Positions 7,914 through 17,722 are shown, numbered from the stretch's first letter. The stretch is 64,000 bases of DNA from Lachnospiraceae bacterium (GCA_009774175.1 VSNG01000002.1:1-64000), one strand, 5' to 3'. Notes: generated from the letters alone by a model not told the origin. Numbers and translations: made by a program.

Positions 7914-8519
7914 TTACCCCCCCCCCTCAGATTCATTGCCACAGGATACCATCGGTATATCGTCCACAATAATGCCGTTCATGATATGAATCGTTGGGAT
8001 TCCATAGATCAGCCTGTCATCTGTCAGCGTAACGATCCTGTCAACGTATCTCTTTACCTTATGTCTGTGAAAGACATCTTTAAAATAAAAAGGTACCATC
8101 GTAATATCGTGTAGCAGCTCTCCCTTATAGGGATACGTAGGAATTTCCAGCATAATTTTTGCCAAACCATATCGCCGCCGCAGCTCTGCCAAAAACCTGA
8201 TAAATTTTCTGTCAAAGGGCGCAAACCGAATATACAAAAAATCAGGTTCTCCATTTTTCCTGATCTGATCAAACGCATACTCATACCTTCTCCCAAAGGA
8301 GCCAAAGGGTATCCTCCACATAATGGATTTTATCACATTCCCTTCTTCCCTTGGAACGACAATCTTGCGACAGTCGCAGACCATATTCAGTATTTTGACC
8401 TGGTTGTCAATTTTTTTCTGAACCCCTAAAAATTCAGTCGTTGTTCCAAAATAGATATAGTATCCGTTTTTTCTGGCAGACATCTCATCCCCGTGCATAT
8501 TTTCCATATTGCCAATCAT
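7914..8519 (-). CDS. N-terminal part of split phase-variable glycosyltransferase (OFF)
   Basis: A 201-residue acceptor-side half of a GT-B transferase. It resembles residues 1-165 of the intact homolog at 62779-63888: GYYIYFGTTTEFLGVQKKID against GYYLHFQGRQSIGVSRKID, and later VDRIVTLTDDRLIYGIPTI against VDRFVTYTKDREIFGVPTI. It ends ESEGGG-stop because ten G place TAA directly after the tract. The ATG at 8519 overlaps the preceding gene's stop (ATGA); the ATG at 8483 after GGGGATGAG is the alternative and better matches the homolog's start. The product alone lacks the donor-binding domain and is presumably inactive. Confidence 0.85.
   Translation of the reverse strand: MIGNMENMHGDEMSARKNGYYIYFGTTTEFLGVQKKIDNQVKILNMVCDCRKIVVPREEGNVIKSIMWRIPFGSFGRRYEYAFDQIRKNGEPDFLYIRFAPFDRKFIRFLAELRRRYGLAKIMLEIPTYPYKGELLHDITMVPFYFKDVFHRHKVKRYVDRIVTLTDDRLIYGIPTIHIMNGIIVDDIPMVSCGNESEGGG
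7917..7926 (-). repeat. Poly-G tract (G10) splitting a glycosyltransferase
   Basis: Ten G on the coding strand, preceded by GA and followed by TAAACC. At ten G the TAA is in frame (OFF). At eight or eleven G the two halves join. Confidence 0.92.
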
Positions 8520-9556
8520 GCTTTTCCCATTCCCAGCGCAGACATAAGGTTCGTCAGCGCATACAGCACCAAATATTGTTTTCTGATAACCAATCCTGCA
8601 AACACCCTGTTCTTCAACTGATATTTTTTAATATCAATTTTTTTTAATGCCTCCGAAAAGACAGCATTCTCCCTCACTGTGACTAAGTTTCTCTTCACCT
8701 GCCCGTATCCGCTTTTCCGATTTCTGCATATTTCCTTTTTCATATACACCAGAACATGGGAAACAAAATCCTTTTCTATCTGATCCGGATAGGGATACCC
8801 ATAGATCCCGGCAATCTTAACCAGTTCGTTCCGCAGGGTCAGCATTTTATCAAAAATTCCCGCATCATATCCGCCTATCATGGACTCGTCATTGCGAATA
8901 TAGTGATACGGAAAATACTGCTTCATGCAATAAATGGAATTTGCTGACAGAATCACCGCAAAAGACGTCAATTCATCTTCACCGACCGTCACCGTATCGT
9001 TCAGATGATCCATCACCTTCATCAGCAGATCCCTTTTAAAAGCCTTGACATCCCTGGACGGCACTATGATCTCCGACTGCATATCTCCACTGCTGAAATA
9101 ACGGGGCCATATAATCTTCTCAATATCCTCTTTCGAATGATACCCTTCCGCCAGGCGATTATCATTGTAGACAAGCTTACTGCCGGCATATTCCACTGCC
9201 ATTCCATACAAAATCACATCTGCATGCTGCTCTTTGATTTTAGCGATAAGCGTCTGCGCCAGATCGTTTTCAATATAGTCATCCGAATCGCAAAATGCAA
9301 TATACTCCCCGGATGCTTCCCTCACGCCGCGCTTCCAGGCATTCATCAATCCGCCGTTATTCTGATGCACCGCTTTCACCCGGGCGTCTTTCTTCGCCGC
9401 TTCTTCGCATAACGCATATGTCTGATCCGTAGAACCGTCATCTACCAGAACAATTTCAATTCGATTATATGTCTGATTCCGTATGCTGCCAATGCATCTT
9501 TCAAATGTCTTTTCACAATTATAACATGGCACTACAAAACTAATCATCCGTTCCAC
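8516..9556 (-). CDS. Glycosyltransferase family 2
   Basis: A 346-residue GT2 enzyme. MERMISFVVPCYNCEKTFER is the usual start, VDDGSTD (38-44) binds the nucleotide and CDSDDY (89-94) is the DxD metal site; NNGGLMNAWKRG follows between them. The C-terminal third is basic and partly hydrophobic, typical of capsule GT2 proteins that lie on the membrane. The last bases overlap the start of the split transferase (ATGA), so the two are translationally coupled. Substrates are unknown. Confidence 0.9.
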   Translation of the reverse strand: MERMISFVVPCYNCEKTFERCIGSIRNQTYNRIEIVLVDDGSTDQTYALCEEAAKKDARVKAVHQNNGGLMNAWKRGVREASGEYIAFCDSDDYIENDLAQTLIAKIKEQHADVILYGMAVEYAGSKLVYNDNRLAEGYHSKEDIEKIIWPRYFSSGDMQSEIIVPSRDVKAFKRDLLMKVMDHLNDTVTVGEDELTSFAVILSANSIYCMKQYFPYHYIRNDESMIGGYDAGIFDKMLTLRNELVKIAGIYGYPYPDQIEKDFVSHVLVYMKKEICRNRKSGYGQVKRNLVTVRENAVFSEALKKIDIKKYQLKNRVFAGLVIRKQYLVLYALTNLMSALGMGKA

Positions 9557-9567
9557 ACTTCTTTTCC

Positions 9568-11292
9568 TTAATATTCGAATTCTCTTTCATCAATTTTTAC
9601 CATACCTTTCGAATCTTCATAAAATTGCCATTTTATGATCCCCGTATCCTCCGGCGGCATACTGATCAAAATATTGGAATCCAAAAGCTGCAGCTCCTGA
9701 ACAATTTCCGTGAGCTCACCTTCCTCATCCAATTTATAAATGGAAAGATACCCTGTCTGACCGCCAAAAGTAGCCGGCGATATCCGAATATTCTTTTGTC
9801 CGTTCCCCTGCACATATAAAGGCTCAGATACAGTCTGCACGGAAGCCTTCCCAAAATAACCGGCACATCCTGCATTAATCCAATACGACATATCTTCTCT
9901 CAACCTGAGGATCGGAAAATGTGGCGCCTCCTCCGGCATCTCGTAAATGAAAACATTTTCATTGGGATCATGTTCCACCATATCATAGATCTCATTAACC
10001 TTCTCATAATATTCTCTGTAAGAGCCGCGCGCTATCTCATTCCACATTTCTCCAGGTACTGATTGCGACGCTCTCCATGCCGGATTCGTACTAGACATCA
10101 CAATCAGGAACAGGGCAACCCCTGCGCACAGCTCCCCCTTACGCAGGGAATAAAGCCTTTCACTCATCATACAGCCTGCAATCGCCGCAATCAGCATAAA
10201 ACCGCAGACAATAACAATGGTCTCAATAAACTTACATCTGTTGGGAAATTCATCCAACGTACTACTATACCCCAAAAGAACCGGAAAACAAGTAACAAAA
10301 GGCGTAACCGCGCAAAGCAGAACTACCGCCCATACAACCTTGATCTCCTGTACTTTTTTCGTTTTCCCGATCACCGCACCGATCACCACAGCTGCCAGAA
10401 TCAACAGGATGCATGGGGTGTTAAATAGCAACGTTTCTACCGTCTGCAGCACCTCCAGCCCCGTCTCAATTACTGCTGCGCCTAAATGCAGCCCTGTATC
10501 ATCTATAATGTCATGCCTCACATAATTGCCAGGCGCCACCGTATTTATCAACGCTCCAAGGACTGCTAGACCAAAGATAATATAATCCTTCCTCTTTATG
10601 CTTTTATCCAGCCACTTAATTACACAAATCCCAAGCAAAACACAGCATCCCACTCCCGCTATTTGAAGCGCTCCTCCCGACGCCAAAAACATTAACAGCC
10701 CTGCCACAAAGTTTCCTTTGGCACTTTTCGCCTGCAAAGTCATTGCCAGACCCAGCAGACAAAGCGTCATCGGGAAAGCATAAACTGTTGATCCGACAAA
10801 CCAGTAAAAGACCTCCGTCCATCCTGTAAATGCAAAAATTCCTATCACGCATAATGAGTAGAACAAAATGGAGTATCTCGTCTCCTCGACATGCATACTC
10901 CTGCATACGGCGCAAACAAATATCCATAAAGCCGCATTAAACAGGAGAATATTTAAGATCATCACGGCCCGAAGCTGCATAAGACCCAATCCATTTAAGG
11001 GTGATATCGCTATCATCAAAAAAATAGACGTATAAGTCCCCTGCCATGTAAGATAACATTCCCTTGTATATTTTAACGCCGAAACAATTACATTCGTTCC
11101 CAGCGCTCCCGCTGACTTCACATTGGTAAAATCATCATGGGAGTAAAACGTATACCACGCCGCAATGATAACCGGTATCAAAACAAACGCCGCCGTACCA
11201 AGCAGCGATATCTCCGCAATCAACGCATATCCCCGATTGCTTTTACCCCCCCCCCTATTTAAATTGCCATTTTCTATTACCGTCTCCTGCAT
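9568..11292 (-). CDS. DUF6056-type multi-pass membrane protein, phase-variable (ON)
   Basis: A 574-residue paralog of 4979-6685 with the same layout: a short N-terminal tail, about ten to twelve membrane segments, an acidic pair after the first segment (SHDDF, 51-55), APGNYVRH, and a soluble C-terminal domain ending EREFEY. I infer a GT-C-like transferase. Ten G at 11246-11255 encode R13-G-G-G16 in the cytoplasmic tail, before the first membrane segment, so any slip would abolish the whole protein. The frame is intact (ON). The ATG at 11292 follows GAAAGGA and AAAAGG. The two paralogs carry their tracts at different places, which indicates independent origins. Confidence 0.82.
   Translation of the reverse strand: MQETVIENGNLNRGGGKSNRGYALIAEISLLGTAAFVLIPVIIAAWYTFYSHDDFTNVKSAGALGTNVIVSALKYTRECYLTWQGTYTSIFLMIAISPLNGLGLMQLRAVMILNILLFNAALWIFVCAVCRSMHVEETRYSILFYSLCVIGIFAFTGWTEVFYWFVGSTVYAFPMTLCLLGLAMTLQAKSAKGNFVAGLLMFLASGGALQIAGVGCCVLLGICVIKWLDKSIKRKDYIIFGLAVLGALINTVAPGNYVRHDIIDDTGLHLGAAVIETGLEVLQTVETLLFNTPCILLILAAVVIGAVIGKTKKVQEIKVVWAVVLLCAVTPFVTCFPVLLGYSSTLDEFPNRCKFIETIVIVCGFMLIAAIAGCMMSERLYSLRKGELCAGVALFLIVMSSTNPAWRASQSVPGEMWNEIARGSYREYYEKVNEIYDMVEHDPNENVFIYEMPEEAPHFPILRLREDMSYWINAGCAGYFGKASVQTVSEPLYVQGNGQKNIRISPATFGGQTGYLSIYKLDEEGELTEIVQELQLLDSNILISMPPEDTGIIKWQFYEDSKGMVKIDEREFEY
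11246..11255 (-). repeat. Poly-G tract (G10) near start of second DUF6056 gene
   Basis: Ten G on the coding strand as AGG GGG GGG GGT (codons 13-16), preceded by A and followed by TAAAAG. In frame at ten. One more G would put TAA directly after the tract. Confidence 0.92.
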
Positions 11293-11321
11293 CCTTTTAT
11301 TCCTTTCTTTTCTTCACGTTC

Positions 11322-13220
11322 TCACCACAAATCTTCCACATACTCCTGATACCACATCTGGAACATCATAAATCCCCATAACACAGAACTGTATACAGAC
11401 TTGTCTGACACTTCCAATCTCTGTATGAACTCACTAATCTTCCCTGCTTCAAAAATACTCTGTTTCTTCAAAATGTGGGGATCTGCATATTGTCTTAGCT
11501 GCTTGTTAAGATCATTCCTCAGCCAGAGCGCCACCGGAACTCCAAAACCTTGCTTGGGTCTGTCTAGCAGTTCTCTCGGTACAAGATCGTAAGCAATGTC
11601 CTTTAGAATATACTTTTTCTTTCCGTTACGGTATTTATACTGCAAAGGAACCCGAAAACTATACTCCACAATTCGATAATCCAACAACGGACATCTGATC
11701 TCCAAGGAGTATTTCATGGATCCCCTGTCTGTCTTCACCAGCACTTCATCCGCCATATAGTACCGCATGTCAAGCAGCATTCGTTTTGTCTGCCAATCAT
11801 TTCCAAGCGACGTGATTTCATGTATTTTCTCTTCGAAGTCACGTTTTGCCGATTCAGACCCGCTAATTATCATATCCCGGGTATGCTTTTCCCGGACGTC
11901 TGCAAACAACTGCAATTTTGTACGTTGATCCCTGTTATTCAAAAACGCATTCATTTTATCCGGCAGCCTGTCCACTAATGCCATATTCCGAAGCAACGGC
12001 ATATGACATACAGCGTGTCCTGCCTTTCCAAGCCACTCCAGCTTTTGCGCCCACAACATCCAGTCATACTGCTCATATCCGCAAAACAGTTCGTCCCCGC
12101 CGTCCCCTGACAATATGACGGATACATCCCCTTTTGCCAGTTTGGACACCAGCATGGTCGGTATCTGCGAAGAATCTGCGAAAGGTTCGTCATACCACTT
12201 ACAGATATCCTGAATCTGCTCCAGCAAATCCTGTTTAGATACATAAAGCTCCGTATGGTTTGTCCCGATATGCTTTGCAACGGCTTTGGCGTATTCCGCC
12301 TCGTTCTCTTTTTGGGTAGAAAAGCCTATTGTATATGTCCTGATCGGTTCGACGGATGTTCTCTGTGCCAGCGCTGTGATCACCGTTGAATCAATTCCTC
12401 CGCTCAGAAAAGTGCCCAGCGGAACGTCAGAAATCATTCTTTTTTCTACCGAATCCGATAATAAATTTACCAAACCATCTTTGGCGGCGGCGTAGTCCGT
12501 TATTTTCCGCCCGCTCTGTTTCTGATAGGTTTCCAGCAGATCCCAATAAAAATAGCTGTGCACATTATTCTTTTCCCATATCACGCATTCGCCCGGCTGC
12601 ACCTTCCAAGTATGGCGAAACACGGTATCTGGCGAATCAAAGCATTTATTTACCAAATATCCAGAAATCAGCTCCGTTCTTATCTCCTTGCGGAATTCGG
12701 GAAATGCCATAATCGGCTTCAATTCAGAAGCAAAAACAAATGCGCCTGTCTCAGGAGACCGATAATAATACAGCGGCTTTTTACCCATCCTGTCCCTGGC
12801 AAGCATCACCCGCCCCTGCCGCAAATCCGCAATCGCCAGGCCAAACATTCCGTTCAGCATGGTCAGGCAGTCAATGCCATACTCCAAATACAGATTTAAT
12901 ATTACTTCCGTATCGCAGGCGGAACGAAACCGATACCCCTTTAGCTCCAGCTCTTCTCTTAACTCAATGTAATTATATACCTCTCCATTATACACAAGAA
13001 CCACCTGCCGGTCATCAGAAAACATGGGCTGATGGCCAGCAGAAGACAAATCCAGGATAGATAATCTCCTTTGTCCCAATCCCAGATAAAGCCCATTCGA
13101 CAACCCCGTCTGGTAGATTCCCGCATCGTCCGGTCCCCTATGAATCATGGTATTATTCATTTCCGTCAAAATCTCCGGTCTGTACTTTTGTCCGGATAGA
13201 TAACCGCAGATGCCGCACAT
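11322..13220 (-). CDS. asnB: Asparagine synthase (glutamine-hydrolysing) type amidotransferase
   Basis: A 632-residue class II glutamine amidotransferase. The catalytic cysteine is Cys2 (MCGICGYL), the glutaminase domain covers about the first 200 residues, and the ATP-pyrophosphatase loop LSGGIDST lies at 272-279. Known members make asparagine; members inside polysaccharide loci are thought to amidate sugar carboxylates. Its position between transferases favours the second role, and WbpE/WbpI in this locus would supply a uronic acid. That link is inference. Length and motifs are complete, with no sign of damage. Confidence 0.9.
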   Translation of the reverse strand: MCGICGYLSGQKYRPEILTEMNNTMIHRGPDDAGIYQTGLSNGLYLGLGQRRLSILDLSSAGHQPMFSDDRQVVLVYNGEVYNYIELREELELKGYRFRSACDTEVILNLYLEYGIDCLTMLNGMFGLAIADLRQGRVMLARDRMGKKPLYYYRSPETGAFVFASELKPIMAFPEFRKEIRTELISGYLVNKCFDSPDTVFRHTWKVQPGECVIWEKNNVHSYFYWDLLETYQKQSGRKITDYAAAKDGLVNLLSDSVEKRMISDVPLGTFLSGGIDSTVITALAQRTSVEPIRTYTIGFSTQKENEAEYAKAVAKHIGTNHTELYVSKQDLLEQIQDICKWYDEPFADSSQIPTMLVSKLAKGDVSVILSGDGGDELFCGYEQYDWMLWAQKLEWLGKAGHAVCHMPLLRNMALVDRLPDKMNAFLNNRDQRTKLQLFADVREKHTRDMIISGSESAKRDFEEKIHEITSLGNDWQTKRMLLDMRYYMADEVLVKTDRGSMKYSLEIRCPLLDYRIVEYSFRVPLQYKYRNGKKKYILKDIAYDLVPRELLDRPKQGFGVPVALWLRNDLNKQLRQYADPHILKKQSIFEAGKISEFIQRLEVSDKSVYSSVLWGFMMFQMWYQEYVEDLW

Positions 13221-13233
13221 TTTCTTTTCCCCG

Positions 13234-14436
13234 CTACTCGGATATAATTTCCAGCCACCTGTTCACAGATCCTTCAATCGTCAACATCTTTGCCCGCGAA
13301 CTGGTCTTGTGTTTATAATAATCTCTTTTTTCAGAATCCTGCAATAATAATGTCATAGCCTTTACAAGCTCCTGCTCCGCCCGCTCCAAAGGCTCTTTTC
13401 CTCTGTATTTTTGTCCACTGCACAGGGGAACCAAAATTCCGTATTCAACCTCTGTCATTTCCTCGATTTGCACCGCACTGTCAGCTATATCCGGTGCCAG
13501 TATTTCCCTTGCGCCCGCATGGAAGTCCGTCGCTATACACGGAATCCCCAAGCAAACAGCCTCGGCCATTGCATTGGGAAATCCCTCATAGAGGGACGTC
13601 ATGACAAACGCGTCTGCTTTGCTGACAAGCCGATAAAGATTTTTCGTAAAACCAGCAAAAAATACGCTATCCGCTATTTTGCAGTTTTTTGCAAGCTCTT
13701 TTAAAGATTCTTCCAGCTCGCCTTCTCCTGCGATAATCAGCATGGCGTCTCTTATCTGCTTTTGCGTTTCAGCAAATGCCCTGATTAAATGCTGATATCC
13801 TTTGACATCCACAAGCCTTCCGGCTGTCACAATCACTTTTTTGTTTTGCATGCACATCTGTTCAGCATCCGTCAGCGGTTCTTCAGCCAGTTTGTTCAAT
13901 CCGTTGATATCGTACCCGTTTTCAATAACAACAACCTTATCCTTTTTCAAAGAAAAGCTCTGTACCAATTCACTTCCAACGCCCTTTGATACGGCGACAA
14001 TCCGATCCGCCCTATTATATAAAAGCCGTACCAGCGGAATGACCACATACTTATACTGCGGCAGCATACTCTGTCTTTGCAAACTGCTTCGGGCCGATAT
14101 AATCACCTTACAATATTTATTTCCGGTTAATATATTGGCCACATTCGAGCTGTCCAGAAAGCTGACGCACGCTGCATATCCGTTATTTTTCTTTAACTGA
14201 TACAGCATTTTCATTCTTTTGATCAATAAACGAAAATGGAAGAAAACTGATCCCATCCTTTCATTTTCAATATCCAGTGAAATCAGTCTGCCGCGATACG
14301 GATATGTCTCCGTTTTATCATTATTGAGCAGGATATCAATTTCCCAATCATTCGGTATGTGGGTAACCAGGTTCGACAATGCCCGCTCCGCTCCGCCGCC
14401 ATATAAGTGCGATATAACAAAAAGAATTCTTTTCAT
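13234..14436 (-). CDS. Glycosyltransferase family 4
   Basis: A 400-residue GT-B enzyme. The N-terminal loop HLYGGGAERALSNL (11-24) and the C-terminal donor motif SLYEGFPNAMAEAVCLGIP are typical of GT4 enzymes related to N-acetylgalactosamine and hexose transferases of capsules. No membrane segment or signal is seen, so it acts in the cytoplasm on the polyprenol-linked chain. It is separated by six bases from the next transferase and by 13 from asnB. The exact sugar is not predictable. Confidence 0.9.
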   Translation of the reverse strand: MKRILFVISHLYGGGAERALSNLVTHIPNDWEIDILLNNDKTETYPYRGRLISLDIENERMGSVFFHFRLLIKRMKMLYQLKKNNGYAACVSFLDSSNVANILTGNKYCKVIISARSSLQRQSMLPQYKYVVIPLVRLLYNRADRIVAVSKGVGSELVQSFSLKKDKVVVIENGYDINGLNKLAEEPLTDAEQMCMQNKKVIVTAGRLVDVKGYQHLIRAFAETQKQIRDAMLIIAGEGELEESLKELAKNCKIADSVFFAGFTKNLYRLVSKADAFVMTSLYEGFPNAMAEAVCLGIPCIATDFHAGAREILAPDIADSAVQIEEMTEVEYGILVPLCSGQKYRGKEPLERAEQELVKAMTLLLQDSEKRDYYKHKTSSRAKMLTIEGSVNRWLEIISE

Positions 14437-14442
14437 ATACGA

Positions 14443-15573
14443 TTATAAGTCCCTCTCGTCTACTTTTTGCAGTACATCCTCATACCGTCTGATAATCTGC
14501 TCCCAGTCATACCGCGACACGTCCATGACGCAATCCAGCTCCGCAGGATCTTTTTCCATCACCTTTCCAAGCTTGTCCGCAAGCCCCTGCACATCATCCG
14601 GCGCAAAATAGTATTGATCATCACCGATCAGCTGTCTGTGTCCCGGTATGTCCGAAAGAAGCGGATAGCATCCCGCCGCGGCCGTCTCAAGAACTGCCAT
14701 CGGACAGTTTTCAAAGTGACTCGCCGTAATATAGACAGACGCCTTTTGCAGGTAAGCAAGCTGCTCTTTACTGTTATTATCAATCCATCCGTGGAATCTC
14801 ACGCAGTCCGCCAGTCCCAGCTCTGCCACTAATTGCTCCAGCTCTCCCCGATACGGTCCGTCCCCCAGAATATCTACCATCCATCCCGACCGGTCAACCG
14901 CCGCAACCGCACGGATCGCCGTCTGCATATTTTTATATTTCTGCATTCTCCCCATCAGAAGAATCCGCTTTTCTTTCTTATTTCGATCTGCAATTTCACT
15001 GTATTTTTTTACATGAAGTCCGTTTGGTATCTGAATATAATTGCCTCCGTCATACTCCTTTTTCATAAGAGAAAGAAGATAATTTGACGGGGCGATCACA
15101 CCTTCCGACTCCTTTACAATTTTTCTCCAGGAAGGCCGCAAAAACCTGTGCATAATCTTCATGTACTTTTTGGAATTATATCCTTCCACGTCGCTTCCAT
15201 GTGCCGTAATCACATAGGGAATCCCATATTTGTCCTTTACCCATTTGGCCGCTTCCCCCGTGGGTATCACGAAATGGGTATGGCAGACATCATAAGTATG
15301 GGATTTCATATGGCTCTTCATGAAATGTCTGACCGCCAGCAGATAGGAATATTGTTCCCACGGCATACAGGAGCTCTTTTTGCCGCGCAGACACTTTAAA
15401 CGATAAATTTTGACTCCCTGCTCCTCCTCATATGCCAAAAGACCATGGAATCCCATGGTCACTATCGTCACATCATGGCCCCGCTTCGCAAGCTGTATGG
15501 ATATATCCCTGGATACCGGGGCCGCGCCGCCGCCAAGGGGCGGATATTCGTAATTCAACACCAATATTCTCAT
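14443..15573 (-). CDS. Glycosyltransferase family 4
   Basis: A 376-residue GT-B enzyme starting MRILVLNYEYPPLGGGAAPV, with THFVIPTGEAA in the N-domain and the donor motif ASHFENCPMAVLETAAAG in the C-domain, where the second glutamate of E-x7-E is kept. It is close to GT4 enzymes that use UDP- or GDP-hexoses. It sits between another GT4 and a GtrB-like enzyme with short gaps, as part of one operon. No tract or damage. Confidence 0.9.
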   Translation of the reverse strand: MRILVLNYEYPPLGGGAAPVSRDISIQLAKRGHDVTIVTMGFHGLLAYEEEQGVKIYRLKCLRGKKSSCMPWEQYSYLLAVRHFMKSHMKSHTYDVCHTHFVIPTGEAAKWVKDKYGIPYVITAHGSDVEGYNSKKYMKIMHRFLRPSWRKIVKESEGVIAPSNYLLSLMKKEYDGGNYIQIPNGLHVKKYSEIADRNKKEKRILLMGRMQKYKNMQTAIRAVAAVDRSGWMVDILGDGPYRGELEQLVAELGLADCVRFHGWIDNNSKEQLAYLQKASVYITASHFENCPMAVLETAAAGCYPLLSDIPGHRQLIGDDQYYFAPDDVQGLADKLGKVMEKDPAELDCVMDVSRYDWEQIIRRYEDVLQKVDERDL

Positions 15574-15603
15574 GTCTGTATCTGACCTTTCCCAAACGGT
15601 GTA

Positions 15604-16548
15604 TCACTGTTCCTCGGTATTCTCCACAACTTCCCTAATATTATAGGGCAAATCCACATGCGTCCCGTAATATACCTTCATCATGATCTCGCTCATCAGT
15701 CCAAATACAAACATCAGAACGCCCATAATCATAAAAAACACTGTCAGGATTGGCGGAATAATATTATTTGACATTTTATAACCCATCACAAATAATACAA
15801 TCGACCAAATGCCGCATATTCCCCCTAACATACAGAATAAAATGCCAAAAGCGCCGAGAACGTGCAGCGGTCTGGAAGCATATTTATTCCAAAACCAGAC
15901 GGAAATCATATCCACAAATCCCTTAATGGTTCTGTGCCAGTTATATTTTGTCTTACCCGACGTCCTTGCTCGGTGATTGACCACCATCTCCCCGACCTTA
16001 AACCCTTTAATCTCCAATATCGCCGGAATAAAGCGATGCTGTTCGCCATACAGATTTATTCCTTTAAAGCATTCCCTTCGGTACACTTTTAAAGAACAGC
16101 CGCTGTCATGGATACCGTCATGGACCAGCAGATATCTAAGCGCATTCGCACCGCGGGAAATAAACCGCTTCATGAATGTGTCCTTGCGATTCTTTCGCCA
16201 GCCGGAAACCACGTCGTAGTGATTCTCCCGCATGTATTCCAGCATTTTGGGAATATCCGCCGGATCGTTCTGCCCGTCGCCGTCCAGCGTAGCGATAAAC
16301 TCCTTTGTTGCCGCCTTAATCCCCGCGTCCATGGCCGCCGTCTGCCCGAAATTTCTACGGAACTGAATATATTTAAGCGGTTTCAGGGTACGGCAGATCT
16401 GATCCGTTTTGTCCGAGGAGCCGTCATTGATAAAAATAATCTCATAGTCGTATCCTGCGTTCACACACATCCGCTTAATTTCCTGATGCAGCTTTTCCAC
16501 GTTTCCTTCTTCATTATAAACCGGTACTACAACTGATACTCCAAGCAT
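15604..16548 (-). CDS. GtrB/CsbB-like polyprenol-phosphate sugar transferase (GT2 with two membrane segments)
   Basis: A 314-residue GT2 enzyme of the DPM1/GtrB class. It starts MLGVSVVVPVYNEEGNVEKL, carries FINDGSSD and the DGDGQNDP acidic motif, and ends with two membrane segments separated by a short loop. Such enzymes move a hexose from its nucleotide to polyprenol phosphate, making the donor used by GT-C enzymes outside the membrane. The ATG at 16548 follows AAGGTGG; the longer frame would need a TTG and overlap the previous gene. With the YfhO-type protein in this locus it could form a CsbB-YfhO-like decoration pair. Confidence 0.9.
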   Translation of the reverse strand: MLGVSVVVPVYNEEGNVEKLHQEIKRMCVNAGYDYEIIFINDGSSDKTDQICRTLKPLKYIQFRRNFGQTAAMDAGIKAATKEFIATLDGDGQNDPADIPKMLEYMRENHYDVVSGWRKNRKDTFMKRFISRGANALRYLLVHDGIHDSGCSLKVYRRECFKGINLYGEQHRFIPAILEIKGFKVGEMVVNHRARTSGKTKYNWHRTIKGFVDMISVWFWNKYASRPLHVLGAFGILFCMLGGICGIWSIVLFVMGYKMSNNIIPPILTVFFMIMGVLMFVFGLMSEIMMKVYYGTHVDLPYNIREVVENTEEQ

Positions 16549-16561
16549 TTTGTTTGCCACC

Positions 16562-17722
16562 TTATCTGTTATTTGCAAAATCCTGTTTGTTCTTCAATAT
16601 TTCCTGATAAACAGCCCAAATTTGTTCACAATTATTCTTTACCGTGTATGTTTCCGACACTTTCCTCGCCTGACGCCCGATATTCTGCATCTCATTCCTG
16701 TGATCAATACAGTATATCATTCTGTTAGCAAGCTCCTCAATATGATTGACTTCGTAAAGTAAATTCATAAATGATACCAGTTCCGGTGTGGCGCCGCTGC
16801 GCGCCCCGATAACCGGCATATAATTGGACATATATTCGACAGTAACCCGCCCAAAAGCCTCATTATTCGTAGCCATGATTCCCACGTCCATATGCTCCAG
16901 AACAGACCCCACATCCGATTGATATCCCGTAAAACAGATATACGGATTCAACTGCGCTTCCTTTATATAATTTAGTATCTTATGATAATAATCCCCCTGC
17001 GTCGGCCCGATGATTGTCAGGGAAAAATCAGTGTATCCCCTTGAAACTAAAACCTTACACGCTTTGACGGCATCCATCTGATTTTTTTGCTCATATATCA
17101 TTCCCACCATGCAAAAATGGACGATTCCACCTTCGCAATATTTTTTTACATAGGGTGGTCTGATTTCTACGCCGTCATATATCTGAATATTATTGATTTT
17201 TAGCGAATAACCTTCTATTCTTTTTGCCAATGCCTCGGAAATCGTAATTATCTGAGACGATTGCAGTAATTTTTGGGTAAACTCCCTTTTTCCCCATACA
17301 TATTCCAGAGGATACCCGTCCTTTAAAATTTCGCGAAAATGCCAGACATGGGGAACACCCCATTTTTTTGCCAGAAACAGGCCAATATCCGTTATACTTG
17401 TATTGGTATGCACCAAATCAAACGTCAGGCCCTGTCTGTCAATCATATCCAAAACGGCATAAAATTCTTTATACCGCATGATTTTTCTTGTCAGTTTTCT
17501 AAAAGGCTTGTATTTTATGTTTTCATCAACAGCGCTGATTCTGAAAGTATGAAAAATAAATTTAATCCCATAGGGCTTTAATTTCGCTTCAATCGTGCCG
17601 CCGGACGGAACAAGTATATATGGTTCCACATTATGGTATCGCTGCATATATAGCGACATTTCACACAGGCAATGATTCGCGCCTCCCATGGTGTCGTAAT
17701 TTGTTATATATAAAACTTTCAT
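16562..17722 (-). CDS. Glycosyltransferase family 4
   Basis: A 386-residue GT-B enzyme. MKVLYITNYDTMGGANHCL is the acceptor-side glycine loop and NEAFGRVTVEYMSNYMPVIG carries the donor-side E-x7-E pattern, followed by SGATPEL. Cytoplasmic, no membrane segment. The 85 bases before it hold two GATATC sites and nothing else I can support. Substrates are unknown. Confidence 0.9.
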   Translation of the reverse strand: MKVLYITNYDTMGGANHCLCEMSLYMQRYHNVEPYILVPSGGTIEAKLKPYGIKFIFHTFRISAVDENIKYKPFRKLTRKIMRYKEFYAVLDMIDRQGLTFDLVHTNTSITDIGLFLAKKWGVPHVWHFREILKDGYPLEYVWGKREFTQKLLQSSQIITISEALAKRIEGYSLKINNIQIYDGVEIRPPYVKKYCEGGIVHFCMVGMIYEQKNQMDAVKACKVLVSRGYTDFSLTIIGPTQGDYYHKILNYIKEAQLNPYICFTGYQSDVGSVLEHMDVGIMATNNEAFGRVTVEYMSNYMPVIGARSGATPELVSFMNLLYEVNHIEELANRMIYCIDHRNEMQNIGRQARKVSETYTVKNNCEQIWAVYQEILKNKQDFANNR

